From assembly GCA_009760885.1 (NCBI GenBank), contig CM019691.1, positions 29,001,814-29,065,813 of the forward strand: DNA of 64,000 nt, in the 5' to 3' direction. Below are positions 22,352 to 34,519 of the stretch, one piece after another. The number at the start of each line of letters is the position of its first letter. The stretch's first letter is position 1. Source of the stretch: Achatina immaculata. Taxonomy: Eukaryota > Mollusca > Gastropoda > Stylommatophora > Achatinidae. The notes under the pieces were generated by a model. That model made no database searches. It saw nothing but the letters and a program-made list of their open reading frames with translations, and had not been told where the DNA came from. The position numbers and the translations under genes were made by a program.

Positions 22352-22672
22352 GGTGTTTGGTGTTGAATAAGAAATAACATCTTGTTGGCAGAGATGCAGA
22401 TGAAGCCACTGACACCAATTATTGAGGAAAGACGCTGGCGATGGTTGGGACATGTGCCTCGAATGACTGATAACTCACTACCAAAAACAGCACTAAGATG
22501 GACACCACAGGGGAACAGAAGTAAGGGTAGACAAAAAGAGACATGGTGAAGAACAACAGAGACAATGTTGAGCAATAGAGGGCTCACCTGGGCAAGAGCA
22601 GAAAAAAAAGGCAAAGGACAGGCATTTGTGGAAAACCCTTGCAGAAGCCCCATGTGCCCTGGGCACTTAAAG
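22352..22672 (+). mobile_element. LINE 3' end, family D
   Basis: The frame reads NILLAEMQMKPLTPIIEE, RRWRWLGHVPRMTDNSLPKT, ALRWTPQGNRSKGRQKETW, a stop, then RTTETMLSNRGLTWARAEKK. This is the end of a non-LTR ORF (basic RRWRWxGH, then WTPxGKRxxGRPKxTW). One stop replaces Trp or Arg after ETW. The sequence dissolves into TA repeats at 22680-22694. The same family occurs at 31425-31715. Confidence 0.75.
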
Positions 22673-23941
22673 TTCAGATATACATATATATATAACATAA
22701 TACATCACTGAAACAAAGTATGCAAGTCAGTAATCCTCAATCATATCAACCTTCGTTGTCATAAGAAAATTTGCAGCAATCAATGAAATCAATATACATG
22801 TACATATTCAGCAATGCATTGAATATTTACATCACACACAAGTGTCTAGTGCAGTCTGACTGAGTGTGGTGGTGCAGGTACGACACACAAACGTGTCAAA
22901 TCAGCATCAGTGTTGTCATTGCTTTCAAAGATGGAGGTCGGTTCGTGTGCCGAACTACTGAGCTTAGTACCATGGCACCACCGTGAGCTGTGAGCTGTGG
23001 GCTTAGCATGGGCAGCGTTGATGATTTCTAGTCACGTCTACTCGGTCAGTGGTGAACTATGGTGGTCTTTTGTGTGTCCTGGTTCGACTTGGCGCCTTGG
23101 CGACGGAGTTAGTGCACAGAGCGACGCTGACTAGTTTCGCATGTGGACTGTTGTAGTTCCTAAAATGGCGTCATCACAGGGTGGTTCATCGCCAAGAAGT
23201 GATATGAATGACCGTCGATGATTAATCTGTGCGATATTCACTGGCACAGGGGGTGAAGCGATTATGGAAGTGTCTCGCTCTCGAGGATACCGAGAACCTA
23301 GTCAAACTAAAATTCAGTTTAGGTTTCCACTAAAGTAGTTATATGCATCATGAAACAGACATAGAAAAACTCAGTTTGCTTAATTATGAACTTTACCCAG
23401 TGATTAATTATGAACTTTATATATATTTACTTTACCTACTGATTTACTGAGACTCAGGAGTTATTTTATTTATTTTTTTATTTTAACCTGTTACCTCGTG
23501 CCGCGCAAATCAATCTTTAAAAACTTGTTTGTTTTTTCACTCATATATATTTTTATACAACAAATAATGTTAAAGTGTTTGGTATCAAATCGAGCTAGAA
23601 TTCACTGTTCTTTTACGTTCTGAAATCAGATTTGGTTAATTTTTAACTTTTAAACCCCACAACGTTCCTACCACAGATGCCCTTTCTGTGAATCTCAGAG
23701 ACAAAAATCAGGTGCTGCTTGATTTTACGATAGCCGCGAGTTTACCATTACACGCGCCTCCGGCCTGCCGAGGGATTTACTTTCGACGAAAACATCGGTT
23801 CGGCCAAAACACCTCCCTATTAAGAGGTATTATTTAAGAGGTGCTAATCATGCATCCCGTTAATAGTGTGCCAAAAATAGCAACATTCATTGTCGTAAAA
23901 GGATCTGCGAAATTACGAGAATTAGAGACGACTCCGAGTTG
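22673..23941. other. Intergenic, nothing assigned
   Basis: No repeat, domain or RNA was recognised apart from short AT runs. Confidence 0.4.
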
Positions 23942-25050
23942 TCGGACACTTGTCTCGTACTCTCTGGTCCAGTTCTGTCTCGTACTCTCTGGTCCAGTTC
24001 TGTCTCGTACTCTCTGGTCCAGTTCTGTCTCGTACTCTCTTTTCCAGTTCTGTCTCGTACTCTCTGGTCCATTTCTGTCTCGTACTCTCTGGTCAAGTTC
24101 TGTCTCGTACTCTCTGGTCCAGTTCTGTCTCGTACTCTCTGGTCCAGTTCTGTCTCGTACTCTCTTTTCCAGTTCTGTCTCGTACTCTCTGGTCCAGTTC
24201 TGTCTCGTACTCTCTGGTCCAGTTCTGTCTCGTACTCTCTTTTCCAGTTCTGTCTCGTACTCTCTTTTCCAGTTCTGTCTCGTACTCTCTGGTCCAGTTC
24301 TGTCTCGTACTCTGTGGTCCAGTTCTGTCTCGTACTCTCTGGTTCAGTTCTGTCTCGTACTCTGTGATCCAGTTCTGTCTCGTACTCTCTTTTCCAGTTC
24401 TGTCTCGTACTCTCTGGTCCAGTTCTGTCTCGTACTCTCTGGTCCAGTTCTGTCTCATACTCTCTGGTCCAGTTCTGTCTCGTACTCTCTGGTCCAGTTC
24501 TGTCTCGTACTCTCTGGTCCAGTTCTGTCTCGTACTCTCTGGTCCAGTTCTGTCTCGTACTCTCTGGTCCAGTTCTGTCTCGTACTCTCTGGTCCAGTTC
24601 TGTCTCGTACTCTCTGGTCCAGTTCTGTCTCGTACTCTCTTTTCCAGTTCTGTCCGTACTCTCTTTTCCAGTTCTGTCTCGTACTCTCTTTTCCAGTTCT
24701 GCCTCTTACTCTCTTTTCCAGTTCTGTCTCGTACTCTCTTTTCCAGTTCTGTCTCGTACTCTCTTTTCCAGTTTTGTCTCGTACTCTCTGGTCCAGTTCT
24801 GTCTCATACTCTCTGGTCCAATTCTGTCTCGTACTCTCTTTTCCAGTTTTGTCTCATACTCTCTGGTTCAGTTCTGTCTCGTACTCTCTTTTCCAGTTCT
24901 GTCTCGTACTCTCTTTTCCAGTTCTGTCTCATACTCTCTGGTCCAGTGCTGAGTCGTACTCTCTTTTCCAGTTCTGTCTCGTACTCTCTTTTCCAGTTCT
25001 GTCTCATACTCTCTGGTCCAGTGCTGAGTCGTACTGTTTAGTCCAGTGCT
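23942..25050. repeat. 25-bp minisatellite, ~44 copies
   Basis: The unit is TCTGGTCCAGTTCTG followed by TCTCGTACTC. Two main variants differ at GGTCC versus TTTCC, and the TTTCC variant dominates after about 24630. The unit has no stop in any plus-strand frame. Because 25 is not divisible by 3, every frame cycles through the same peptide and stays open, so frames of several hundred codons arise here without implying a gene. Confidence 0.96.
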
Positions 25051-25234
25051 CAGCTTTCTTTGAATTTAATCTCCTGTTTTTTTCCTTTGCTTTCAGGTCT
25101 CTAGTAGGAGTTCTCAGTGGCTAGTCTGTTACACACAGAATCCGCTTAGATGACTGCTAAAACAGAGGGGAGATATCTGTGATCAGTATTTTTATTATTC
25201 TTAAGAATATTCGGCTTTATTGAAAGGCTTAAAG
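25051..25234. other. Intergenic, nothing assigned
   Basis: No feature was recognised. Confidence 0.4.
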
Positions 25235-25600
25235 CAAGGGTTCTCATCCTGTGCTCTGTAGACTACAAGTGGTCCTCAGACCAGCATCAGGTGACCCGCG
25301 GCTGCCTTATCAATTTAGTATTGAGTAAATACCGTCCAGTATTACACGGAACGCCAGTCCCATATTTTTAGGATTTGTTCTAGAGATCTTTCGCGTGCAT
25401 AAATGTCCAACATTTTAAAACACATGTCCAGTATTGTCCCACATTCTCATCTTAGTAGAAAAAGACGATCAAGCTATATTAAGTGTCATCTGTTAGAATA
25501 AAAGCAATTAAAGTCTCTTCACACAGAGACTGTGATGGTCTGCAATTTATATGTAGTTTGAAAAATAGTCATTGGATGTAAAAGGAGTGGGAACCACTTG
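25235..25600. mobile_element. Possible hAT-type MITE
   Basis: The left end CAAGGGTTCTCATCCTGTGC and the reverse complement of the right end (CAAGTGGTTCCCACTCC) are imperfect inverted repeats of the hAT CAxxGGTTCTCAA type. GACTACAAGTGGTCCTCAGA inside is typical wording for such elements. No 8-bp target duplication is visible, so the call is tentative. Confidence 0.4.
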
Positions 25601-27419
25601 TTGCCGGGGGGGGGGGAGTTTAAGAAGTAGCCTTGTCGGTTAACACCTGGTCAGCCGAGAGACTAACATTGATAAACGAATAAATGTAAATATTACAAGT
25701 TTATAATTGCAAGATTTGTCTGTCTCGCCCAGACCGTCAGCTCACTGTGTGAGATCTAGCTTTGATATGCATCATTATTAATGTACAAGTTAGGATCAAT
25801 CTGCTGCCTGGTTTGTCTGGTGGGTCTGAATGTTCAATAACCTTCTGTGATTTACCTAGCTGATCATCATGGCCTTACAGGTTGTCTTTGACGTCATGAA
25901 GTGGTGGAAATGACGACAGAAAGAGTGAAACAGAGAAAAAAGGGATATTCCTAACAGAAGTTTACATTGAAATGAAAACAATAAAATAATGGTTATGTAA
26001 ATGTAAGCAGTAAGTCCATGTTGAAAGTTGTACGATGAGCAATCATCCCGTTATGTAAAGTGTTTTATTAAGTTCACAAAGGATGTTTTATCAGTTCCAA
26101 ACAAAGACAACTTTATATTATGCTCCTTGCGGCGGCCCCACACAGACTTCGGCATGATGTATATTTTAAGACCGGGTTCACCTTCGTTGCGATTCTCATT
26201 CATTCAACCGGTCTGTTGTCTCTGTTTCTAGCGGCACTACTAGAAGCTAGAACAAGGGATCACGACAAGCTATGATTCACCAGTTGTGATGCAAGTGGTC
26301 AAGGTAAAGGTTGCCGATCACTATCCTATTTCAGACCGAGCATTGCTTTTACATCACCTTTTTGCACGTTAAAAGAAACAATTCTTTTAGTTAACTCTTT
26401 TATTCCGAAGCAACACTGGCAGTGCTGATAGATCGTGACCGCCTATACGAATTAATTCTCAGAGCGAAATTTAGGCAAAGTCTACATAGAATTGTAAAAA
26501 AAAAAAACAGCAAGTTTCTAACAGAACCCGTAATTTTAAATTATAGAGTAACTTCCTTTCAGTTTCTTTCTGTTAACATTTCTCATAAAAATTTATTCTG
26601 GCAGAGCATGGAAATTAATTCTGGAATGAAAAGAGTTAAACAATATGATACCGAATTTGATCAGCAGAGTATTCTATGTTGGATTGTGTGTGTGGTGTTC
26701 GCATGATTGCATGCCTGCTTCTTTCTTGCTTGCAGAAATTAATAATTAATATAAAGAAAAAAATTTATTGATTCTGGAGAGGGAGGGGGGTGTAAATAGA
26801 AATGTGTCACGACTCAGCAGGAAAATCTAGAGATAATCTACCAGAAAATTGCGTGACCTGTCTTGATTTGGTTTCCCCCAGCGTTTTTTTTTTTTTTAGG
26901 AAGCGGAACTGCCAGGCGGAAAATATAATCACGTGACAGCTAGCCTCCTGTACCTGTCTTCTGTGAAGAACGAAATTGGTGGGGGGGGGGGGGGGGGGCG
27001 CCGGCGGCACTTATTTCGTGCGTCTGAAATATCTTTTAATTTTGTCAGACAAACAAAAGACTTGACAGAAAAATATTGGTTGTAATGCCGGGAAAGATGC
27101 TTATGTTTAGGTCTTTTATGCGTGGATTAGGCGCATTCAGTTTTAAAACAAGTTTCTACAATACCTTTATCTTGTATAGTTATGTGTGTACAGTTATGAA
27201 TGTGAGCGGTAGTTCGCTTATACGGCAGGTAGGGTCTAGACCACTGCAGGCAAGCACAAATGCTGATATGTGGAACGTACACTTTTCTCTGTTTGTATAT
27301 GCATGTAAAAACTTTGTAACATATTCACTTTATTATATATTAAGTGTGCAATTGTCCCACCCCACCCTTTCCAAAAAAAGAGATAAGTTACTGTCTATTC
27401 AAAGTTGACGTATAAAGAA
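25601..27419. other. Intergenic, long poly-G
   Basis: The G run at 26980-26998 is nearly uninterrupted and could affect replication or sequencing. Open frames at 26028-26231 and 26422-26706 are unrecognised. No gene is supported. Confidence 0.4.
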
Positions 27420-28110
27420 TATGGCATATCGGTCACACTGGAGTGGGCACCAAGTTACTGTCGAACCCCTGGTAAAGAAAAGCCAGGCAACCTTGCCAAA
27501 CAAGGTACACAGTGACCCCGACCAAACAGAAAAGCATCTCACCACACAGTCCAGCAAATCCGTGGAGGCATCAGCAAAGAAATTCTGTTCACGCAAGACC
27601 ACAGTCTGCCCTAGCAAGGAAAGGTCCTGAAGTCGGAGGTACCCGGCCCGAAGCCGCATCGCAAAATCAGGGTACCACGCATTATTCCTAAGTGTGTACG
27701 AAGGAGAAGAAGAAGATGATCACCAAAGAAGAATGGGTGAACAAGTGGACAGGAGGGAATACTAGACGAGACCCGCACAGATACACGAACGACCCTGATG
27801 CACATGACGAATCAAACAAACTAAACGGACAAAACCAAAGCATCATTGTCAGACTAAGGAAAAAGCCACCGTATCATCTTAAACAAACAACTAAGCAAAG
27901 TCAGGAAAAAACCCGCAGCCCAAACTGCAGACACTGTTATAGTCAGAAGGAAATATTTGAACATTTCCTGCTTAAATGCTCCAAACTAGATCAACTACAA
28001 ATAAAATGCTTTCAAGACACCCTACTGTTCACAATTGTCTATATTACAAACTGCAAAAGGCAGCCAAGTTCTTCACCAAGGCATCCGCTGGCAAGAGCTC
28101 CTAGCTCGTA
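27420..28110 (+). pseudogene. LINE RNase H domain and tail
   Basis: The first part reads TLEWAPSYCRTPGKEKPGNL then AKQGTQ. This matches the end of LINE RNase H (LQWIPxHCGxPGNExADxLAKQG), with the Asn-Glu and Asp positions changed. A second frame from 27716 reads NQSIIVRLRKKPPYHLKQTT, NCRHCYSQKEIFEHFLLKCS. This matches the post-RNase H zinc-knuckle-like segment (IIVRLRTGHNRLxxHL, CxCGxxxxxxEHLLxxC). At least one frameshift and a stop make it inactive. It belongs to a different LINE type from the RTE copies, which lack RNase H. Confidence 0.68.
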
Positions 28111-28191
28111 ACAACAGGGGGATCTACCATCACCAGCATTCAAAGTTGAACGAGTCACGTGAACAAACCCAGAATAATCCAAACAGGCGCA

Positions 28192-28276
28192 AAGTGTAAG
28201 AAACTGAAAAGTGTAAGAAACTGAAAAGTGTAAGAAACTGAAAAGTGTAAGAAACTGAAAAGTGTAAGAAACTGAT
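28192..28276. repeat. 17-bp tandem repeat, 5 copies
   Basis: GTGTAAGAAACTGAAAA starts at 28194, 28211, 28228, 28245 and 28262. Confidence 0.95.
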
Positions 28277-28425
28277 ATATAGTCACCATATAAACAGAGC
28301 GCCGAAAAGTGAGGCACGCCTGCGAATCGGATATTCCCCAACAAGTACAGCGCCATAACATTAGATCTATTTCAAAGACTCGAATCTGGTTATCTTTTTC
28401 TTAATAACTAATCTTTTGTGTTGTG

Positions 28426-28431
<6 letters not shown>
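28277..28431. other. Intergenic, nothing assigned
   Basis: No feature was recognised. Confidence 0.4.

Positions 28432-28459
<28 letters not shown>
28432..28459. repeat. (TA)n microsatellite
   Basis: About 14 TA units directly precede the SINE head. Confidence 0.9.
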
Positions 28460-28462
<3 letters not shown>

Positions 28463-28718
28463 GCGTCTGAGTGGCAAAGTGGTTAGAGCACTGGTCTCTC
28501 ATGGCGAAGGTTGGGGGTTCGAATCCGGCCGGAGGCGGCCAGTCACCCAGCTGTAGAAATGGGTACCCGACTTCTTCTGGAGTTGGAGAAGGAAAGGCGG
28601 CCAGGCGTGATACTGACCATATCACCCTTTAGTGCGCTGACAGGTCAAGGAAAATATGGGCACTAACATCATATCCATATGTGCCTCTAAGGCATGACAG
28701 GATTACCCTTACCTTTAC
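28460..28718 (+). mobile_element. tRNA-derived SINE, best-preserved copy
   Basis: The head has a good pol III A box (TGAGTGGCAAAGTGGTTAGA) and B box (GGGTTCGAATCC) about 35 bases apart. The body runs through CCCAGCTGTAGAAATGGGTA, CTTCTTCTGGAGTTGGAG and GGCCAGGCGTGATACTGACC. It ends in a TTACCCTTACCTTTACCT tail. The same body with different heads occurs at 38498, 40361 and 43318. Such elements depend on LINE machinery; the partner is not evident here. Confidence 0.85.
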
Positions 28719-28833
28719 CTCCCACTTCTACAGCTATCACTTTTGCCCTGATTCCTACCCCCTGCCTCAGTTGCTTGACCAGATCATTGTACTTCTTTCT
28801 AGAAGGTCCGCTGTCACTTCCCAGTCATTTTTA

Positions 28834-28837
<4 letters not shown>

Positions 28838-28893
<56 letters not shown>
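28838..28893. repeat. (TA)n microsatellite, ~28 units
   Basis: An uninterrupted TA run directly precedes LINE family C. Confidence 0.95.
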
Positions 28894-28897
<4 letters not shown>

Positions 28898-29910
28898 AAT
28901 ACATGGATTACCATCTAAAATTGTCAACATCATTAAGGATCTCTACAACGGATATGTTTGTGCAATCAACACAGAAGAAGGAATGAGTAAATGATTCCAG
29001 ATTGAAGCAGGCTTGAAACAAGGATGTATATTATCTCCCTTGCTTTTTTAAAAAATTGCTATAGACTTCATAATGAAAAATTGCTGCACTGGTAAAACGG
29101 GCACTGACTGAGTATGGGGCTCAGATGGAAGATCTTGATTTTGCAGATGACATAACTCTTATCAGTGACAATGTGCAATCGATGCAAGAAAAAAATACCT
29201 TGTCTTCACTAGCTAGTAAAACAGGACTTGAAGTTAATAAGGAAAAAAACAAAAATAATAGAACTTCTCATTAATCATGTAGGAAAAATATACATAGACG
29301 GAACAGATGTTGAAGAAGTAAACCAATTTGCATACCTCGGCAGTTACATAGACCAGGATGGTGACACCAGAAAGGAAGTTAGAATTCGAACTGCAAAAGC
29401 AGCATTAATCTTCAAGAATCTTGAGAACACATGGCTTTCAAAAGTTATAAGCACAAAATCCAAGTTAAGATTATTCAATTCAGATGTAATATCCACTCTC
29501 ATTTATGCATGTGAAAGCTGGAAAACATCTAAAGAAATATACAAGAAATTAGACTCTTTTGAAAATAAATGCCTAAAAAAAATACCTGGTATAAAGTGGA
29601 ACGAATTCAAGAACAACACAGAGATAAGACAGATGAGCAAACAATAACATGTATCATGGGTGATCACAAAAAGAAGATGGACATGTGTATGTCGGTCATG
29701 TGATGAGAAGAAACAATCAGAGAGGCCCAAAACAAGCTATCAAGTGGTACACAACAGGTCGACCACGTGAAACTCTAAAGAGGACATTGTTAAGAGGGGA
29801 CAGTTTAGTGGGCATAGCATCCCTTGATGAGGTTGAAAAGCTCGCCGAAAACAGGAAAACTTGGCGAACTACATACGAGCCTGTGTGACGTTTAGCGGGA
29901 CGGGAAGGAT
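28894..29910 (+). pseudogene. LINE reverse transcriptase, family C, broken
   Basis: Pieces in order: HGLPSKIVNIIKDLYNGYVC; IEAGLKQGCILSPLLF (RT motif with KQGC.LSP); MEDLDFADDITLISDNVQSM with the FADD catalytic box near 29140; an open 139-residue frame (29228-29647) with the YLG box (NQFAYLGSYIDQDGDTRKEV) and ISTLIYACESWKTSKEIYKK; and RRWTYVGHVMRRNNQ with GRPRETLKRTLLRG. Stops and frameshifts separate the pieces, so no working RT remains. The left end coincides with the end of the TA microsatellite. The upstream RT fingers and any endonuclease are missing. Confidence 0.82.
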
Positions 29911-30281
29911 GTAAGATGATGTAATTATATTCCTGTAACTGAAGCCACCACGTACACAATCGTAGAAGTCTTGTGACATACGTTTTGTATCATTGTCCTA
30001 AGTATAACACGGTGAAGATAAGAAACAGCTTATGACTGGACTTAAAGCATTGAAAAAAAACAGCCCAGCATTTGCTGCGGGATTATCATGCAAAGAAGAA
30101 AAAAAAAGGAACAAAGAAGGTACATACAGCCGTCGTTAGTATGTATCCAGACGAAGCTATACGGCGATACTGACAACTAGAGGAGAGCTGTCTGAGTTCT
30201 TCAAAGATCTGTAATTAAAGACTGACATCACTGCACTCCTGGCGTTCCAATACGTGCTCCGCCTTTTTGTTCCAAGACCAT
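29911..30281. other. Intergenic, nothing assigned
   Basis: No feature was recognised. Confidence 0.4.
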
Positions 30282-30720
30282 GGAAGTGTGCTCCCACTTA
30301 CGGAGCCAGTCACACATTCACAGAAGTGTGCTCCCACTTACGGGAGCCAGTCATACATTCACGGAAGTGTGCTCCCACTTACGGAGCCAGACACATATTC
30401 ACGGAAGTGTGCTCCCACTTACGGAGCCAGACACATATTCACGGAAGTGTGCTCCCACTTACGGGAGCCAGTCACACATTCACGGAAGTGTGCTCCCACT
30501 TTCGGACCCAGTCACACATTCATGGAAGTGTGCTCCTACTTATGGAGCCAGTCACACATTCATGGAAGTGTGCTCCTACTTATGGAGCCAGTCACACATT
30601 CATGGAAGTGTGCTCCTACTTATGGAGCCAGTCACACATTCACGAAAGTGTGCTCCTACTTATGGAGCCAGTCACACATTCACGAAAGTGTGCTCCTATT
30701 TACGGAGCCAGTCACACATT
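30282..30720. repeat. 40-41-bp minisatellite, ~11 copies
   Basis: GGAAGTGTGCTCCCACTTAC followed by GGAGCCAGTCACACATTCAC recurs. A CTCCTACTTATGG variant fills the right half, a sign of local spread. All three plus frames stay open because the unit lacks stops and its length shifts the frame. Confidence 0.95.
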
Positions 30721-31424
30721 GGTTGTGAGTAACGCGCCCTAAACTACTTCGGGAAAACGTCCACTTCCCCTCTCCTCTCCCAAAACGATCACCATACAGA
30801 TGTGATTGTTGTCATTAAACCCAATGCCCTCCTCCATATGCAGCTTGTTGGTGGCTCTTGCAGTCTCTTCCTTGTTCATTCCAAGGGTACCCTTCTAGCT
30901 AGTCCGGTTTCTTATTGCCTTTGATTCCCGCATGACCTTGGGAGTAGATCCATCGTCAGAGATATCCAGCTTGTCGTCTGAGAATGTTTGAAGAATAAGA
31001 AAGATACATGAGGACTAAGCCACCGTGATTTTATCTAATTTTCATTACAGGCCCAAGAAACCGGCTTCTGTGTAAGCTCCACCATTTTGTGGAATACGTC
31101 AATGCGTGGTCAGGCTGTAGTATAGGAACAGGCTGTTGTTACAGAATGCGGCACTGATACGAGAAAAAGGTCTTAAGATTCGCTGTCAATTGTTATTTTC
31201 TCAGGTAATCACAAGGTGTGACCAGACTCAGCCATGTCTAGAGGTACAAAAATGAATAAATTAAATGCAGAAAGCAATGTTTTCAGCGTTTTACTGCAAC
31301 GGAGCGAAAGCTGGAAGATGACGCAGACAGCTGGACGTACACTTGACACGTTCTAAACCAAGTGTCCACGTAAGATCGAAGGATTGCTCTGGCCAAAACC
31401 ACAATAAGAGAGCTCTTGTTAAAA
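30721..31424. other. Intergenic, nothing assigned
   Basis: No domain or repeat was recognised. Confidence 0.4.
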
Positions 31425-31715
31425 AAATGCAATCATGATAACACGGTAACGGAATGAAGAAGGTGGCAGTGGATTGGCCACATTATGAGAATGGCAGACG
31501 AATCTTTACCATGAACAGGTTTGATGTGGACTCCACAGGGTAAACGAAACATGGGACGACCAAAAGAGACGTGGAGAGGAACAGCAGAGAGAATGCTGGT
31601 AAACAAACGACTGACATGGGAGACGGCCAAGAAGATAACAAAGGGCCGACAAAAGTGGGAATCTCTTGCTACCAGCAGCCCCATGTGCTTTGGGTACGGA
31701 AGGGACGATCCAGTA
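31425..31715 (+). mobile_element. LINE 3' end, family D, second copy
   Basis: One frame reads RRWQWIGHIMRMADESLP, a stop, TGLMWTPQGKRNMGRPKETW, RGTAERMLVNKRLTWETAKK and ends near SPMCFGYGRD. It is clearly the same family as 22352-22672, and both end in CCCCATGTGC-containing sequence. It is 5'-truncated with a stop at 31512. Confidence 0.78.
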
Positions 31716-32765
31716 CCATATAGCAATTATAAATACAGTAATTCAATTATTAAAAAGCATAATATCCCTTAAGTTTTAGCATAAAAATTTTCTTGCTGAG
31801 CCTAGTTAGTATAATTAACTTCATACAAATTTTGAAAGCTTGAAGATGAATGTTTTATTTTTTTTTTTTCAAGTATCACGTTGTTTATAGTTATTGCAAT
31901 CCGCAATTATAGGTTTTGTATTAAATACTGAATCTTTTCATGTTAGAACATTATTCTGAAGTGGGTAGATGTTAGATGTTAGCTGTCTATGGACATTTGT
32001 CAAACCCAGCAATTCCTGTCAAAGCTGATTCTATCAATGTTTTTTTTTTTTGTTTTGTTTTCCATAATCGACGAACGCGGCATATATGTTGTATGTTTGT
32101 ATGTGTATGTGTTTCTCGGTCTATAGACTTCACAGCAGGTTAGTGATTACTGCACTCATTTCGCTTGCTGGTGTTTCGAGAGTTCGATTTGGGCCCGCTA
32201 TGCTTCAGTCAACCCCGTTGAGAGAAGCTCTAGGAGACGTGATGTTGAGTACATCAACCTTTAATGCAGAGTTTCTCATAGATGGCCGCAGGTTTCTCCC
32301 CCCCCCAAATACCCCCCCCCCCCAACCCCCCCACCCCCCCCCCCCGCTTCACATCCCCATTAATTAAATAATCGGGTAGAACACCTGGCGGTCATCACTG
32401 AAAGACGTAAAAGACGTCAATTAACGTTTTCCCCATAGTAACGGTATCGGAGAGGGCGGGAAACGCGTATGCAGTGCAGTGCGGCAAGAAAGGGTCGTTA
32501 GCAGAAACAGGTTGACATATCCTACTTTGGTCACCCGTGTACTCATTAGTCGAGGCAGATATTGGCACCTTGACACAAGGTTCCAGCTTAAATCTCAGCA
32601 AGGTTCCTTAGTGATGGCGGTAAAAGTACGTGAAAAGACGTTGCTGAAATCTGGTTGATTTTACGCTGCCGATACCTTCAAGGTAATTGCACTTTACAGA
32701 CTTATCAGAAGTGACAATGACATGGGGGAAAAACCACCGTTTCAGGAAACTGGAAACACAGTTTG
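31716..32765. other. Intergenic with C-rich tract and tRNA-like stretch
   Basis: Poly-T runs at 31858-31870 and 32040-32052. A weak tRNA-like pair of boxes lies at 32118-32210 (CAGGTTAGTGATTACTGC, then GAGAGTTCGATTTGGG). The C-rich tract is listed separately. Confidence 0.4.
32299..32345. repeat. C-rich tract, possible quadruplex/i-motif
   Basis: Five runs of 5 or more C, separated by AAATA, AA or A, make a G-quadruplex motif on the minus strand. Confidence 0.7.
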
Positions 32766-33205
32766 GTGTAAAAACTATAGATGTAAAGTGCTGTTTTGTT
32801 TTGTTAGTTTTCTGTTGTAGTTTCATGTAAAAACTGTAGATGTAATGTGTTGTTTTGTTAGTTTTCTGTTGTAGTTTGGTGTGAAATAATGTAAATGTAA
32901 AATATTGTTTGTTTTGTTAGTTTTCTGCTGTAGTTTGGTGTAAAAATGTAGATGTAAAGTGTTGTTTTGTTTTTGTTAGTTTTCTATTATAGTTTGGTGT
33001 AAAAACTGTAGATGTAAAGTATTGTTTTATTTTTGGTAGTTTTCTGTTGTAGTTTTGTGTAAAACTGTAAATGTAAAGTGTTGTTTTGTTAGTTTTCTGT
33101 TGTGGTTTGGTGTAAAAACTGTAGATGTAAAGTGTTGTTTTGATTGTGTTAGTTTTCTGTTATAGTTTGGTGTAAAATCTGTAGATGTAAAGTGTTGTTT
33201 TTTTT
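32766..33205. repeat. ~58-bp minisatellite, ~8 copies
   Basis: CTGTAGATGTAAAGTGTTGT then TTTGTTAGTTTTCTGTTG recurs about every 55-60 bases, with T-run length differences. A minus-strand frame over it is repetitive and not a gene. Confidence 0.9.
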
Positions 33206-34519
33206 TAGTATCACCAGATTGCGTCAGTATTAGGTTCCCCCGCCTAGTGTATGACAGTAAGAAGGTCCCCGTTAAACCCATTGCCTGCTGGCTGGCTCGG
33301 AAGAGGCAAGAGGCTAAAGATGTAGCAGTATATTAGAAGTGGACAGTGAGCGTAATTTTTGTTTGAAAGAGAGAAACTAAGTACAGATTGATCAGGAAAA
33401 TCCGATCCTTTGGTTGTCACTCGTCTAGAAAAAAGGCACCGTGCGGCACTTGAACAAACAGAAAGAAAAGAGAGCAGACGACAAGGACTAGCAGACGACA
33501 AGATGGAAGAAAAATGACGGTTAGGACTTATGATCTAGAGGGAGAGTTGAAATGTGTATTTTGGTTAAGAAGTTGTAGTTAGTTAGTCTAGGAAATGTGT
33601 AACTAGTTTGTAATAGCTCATTAGAATAGAATACAGCAGGAGATCCCGTTGGCGTTGAAGTCTTAGGACATTTAGTAGACGCCGGGAACTTGTTCTAGGT
33701 TGATGCCTTGAGGTGTACGTCCTGAATGTGTGTTCTTGGAACGGTTCGTGCCACTGTCACATTGTCTTATCGTTTCATCGTCATCCAGTGTACCATTTAA
33801 AATCATAACTTTTAAGGTCGTTTCTGTGCTGCTATTTTACCATTGGGAGCAAGTTCAAGCCAGGGTAAAATTCGTCAGCAAACGTATAGTATGCAGACAA
33901 CAAGGAGAGTACCACGCAAAACTCCCATCACCATCATCAAGGTGATTATAATTTGATTTCTGTTTCCAGCCACCTCAGTGGAGCCCGTTATATGGGTACA
34001 TGCAATTGCAGCAATAAGTGAATTAAGAATACGGCTTCATCATGTAGAGCTATAAACGGCCACAAAGGGAGTAAACCCAGAAAGAAAAATCCAGAAGACG
34101 AGATAGGTCTTGTCCTTCTTCTGGAGCTGATTGACAGAGGCGGGTGAGGGGAGAAAAAAAAGAGGAGGGGGGAGGGGAAATACAACACAGGCAAGACTCT
34201 TTCTCCATACCAGTTGCTTAGGCACAGCAAAGAAGCAGCAGGGTATTTCCACAACCCATGTGTCCCAAGCATGATCAGCCTTATATGGGCCGTTCTAGCT
34301 AAGCTTTAATTCTGAGCAGGAGCCGTATGTTGTCCAACAAAACTGAGTTTAATTCCAGACAAGTGACCTATCGTAATCTCTGTACTGCATTTTCCCCATA
34401 ATCCCACTTGTATTATTCTCACAAAAGACTGGAATAATTACTGCAAAGAACGTGAACAGCTTTAGAGTCAGCTGCAGGATTGTTACACAGACAAACAATA
34501 GTCAATAACGCTGTGCTCG
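33206..34519. other. Intergenic, nothing assigned
   Basis: A purine run lies at 34140-34180. Open frames on both strands near 34000-34270 are low complexity. No gene is supported. Confidence 0.4.

Noticed and set aside
23841..25124. 427-codon plus-strand ORF
   Set aside because: It lies almost wholly on the 25-bp array and reads the same periodic peptide as the other frames. The unit has no stops, so its length is not evidence of a gene.
28460..28540. Functional tRNA gene
   Set aside because: The A and B boxes are good, but there is no pairing acceptor stem and the sequence continues into a SINE body and tail.
30254..30742. Three overlapping ORFs of ~150 codons
   Set aside because: All three frames of the 40-bp array are open and repetitive.
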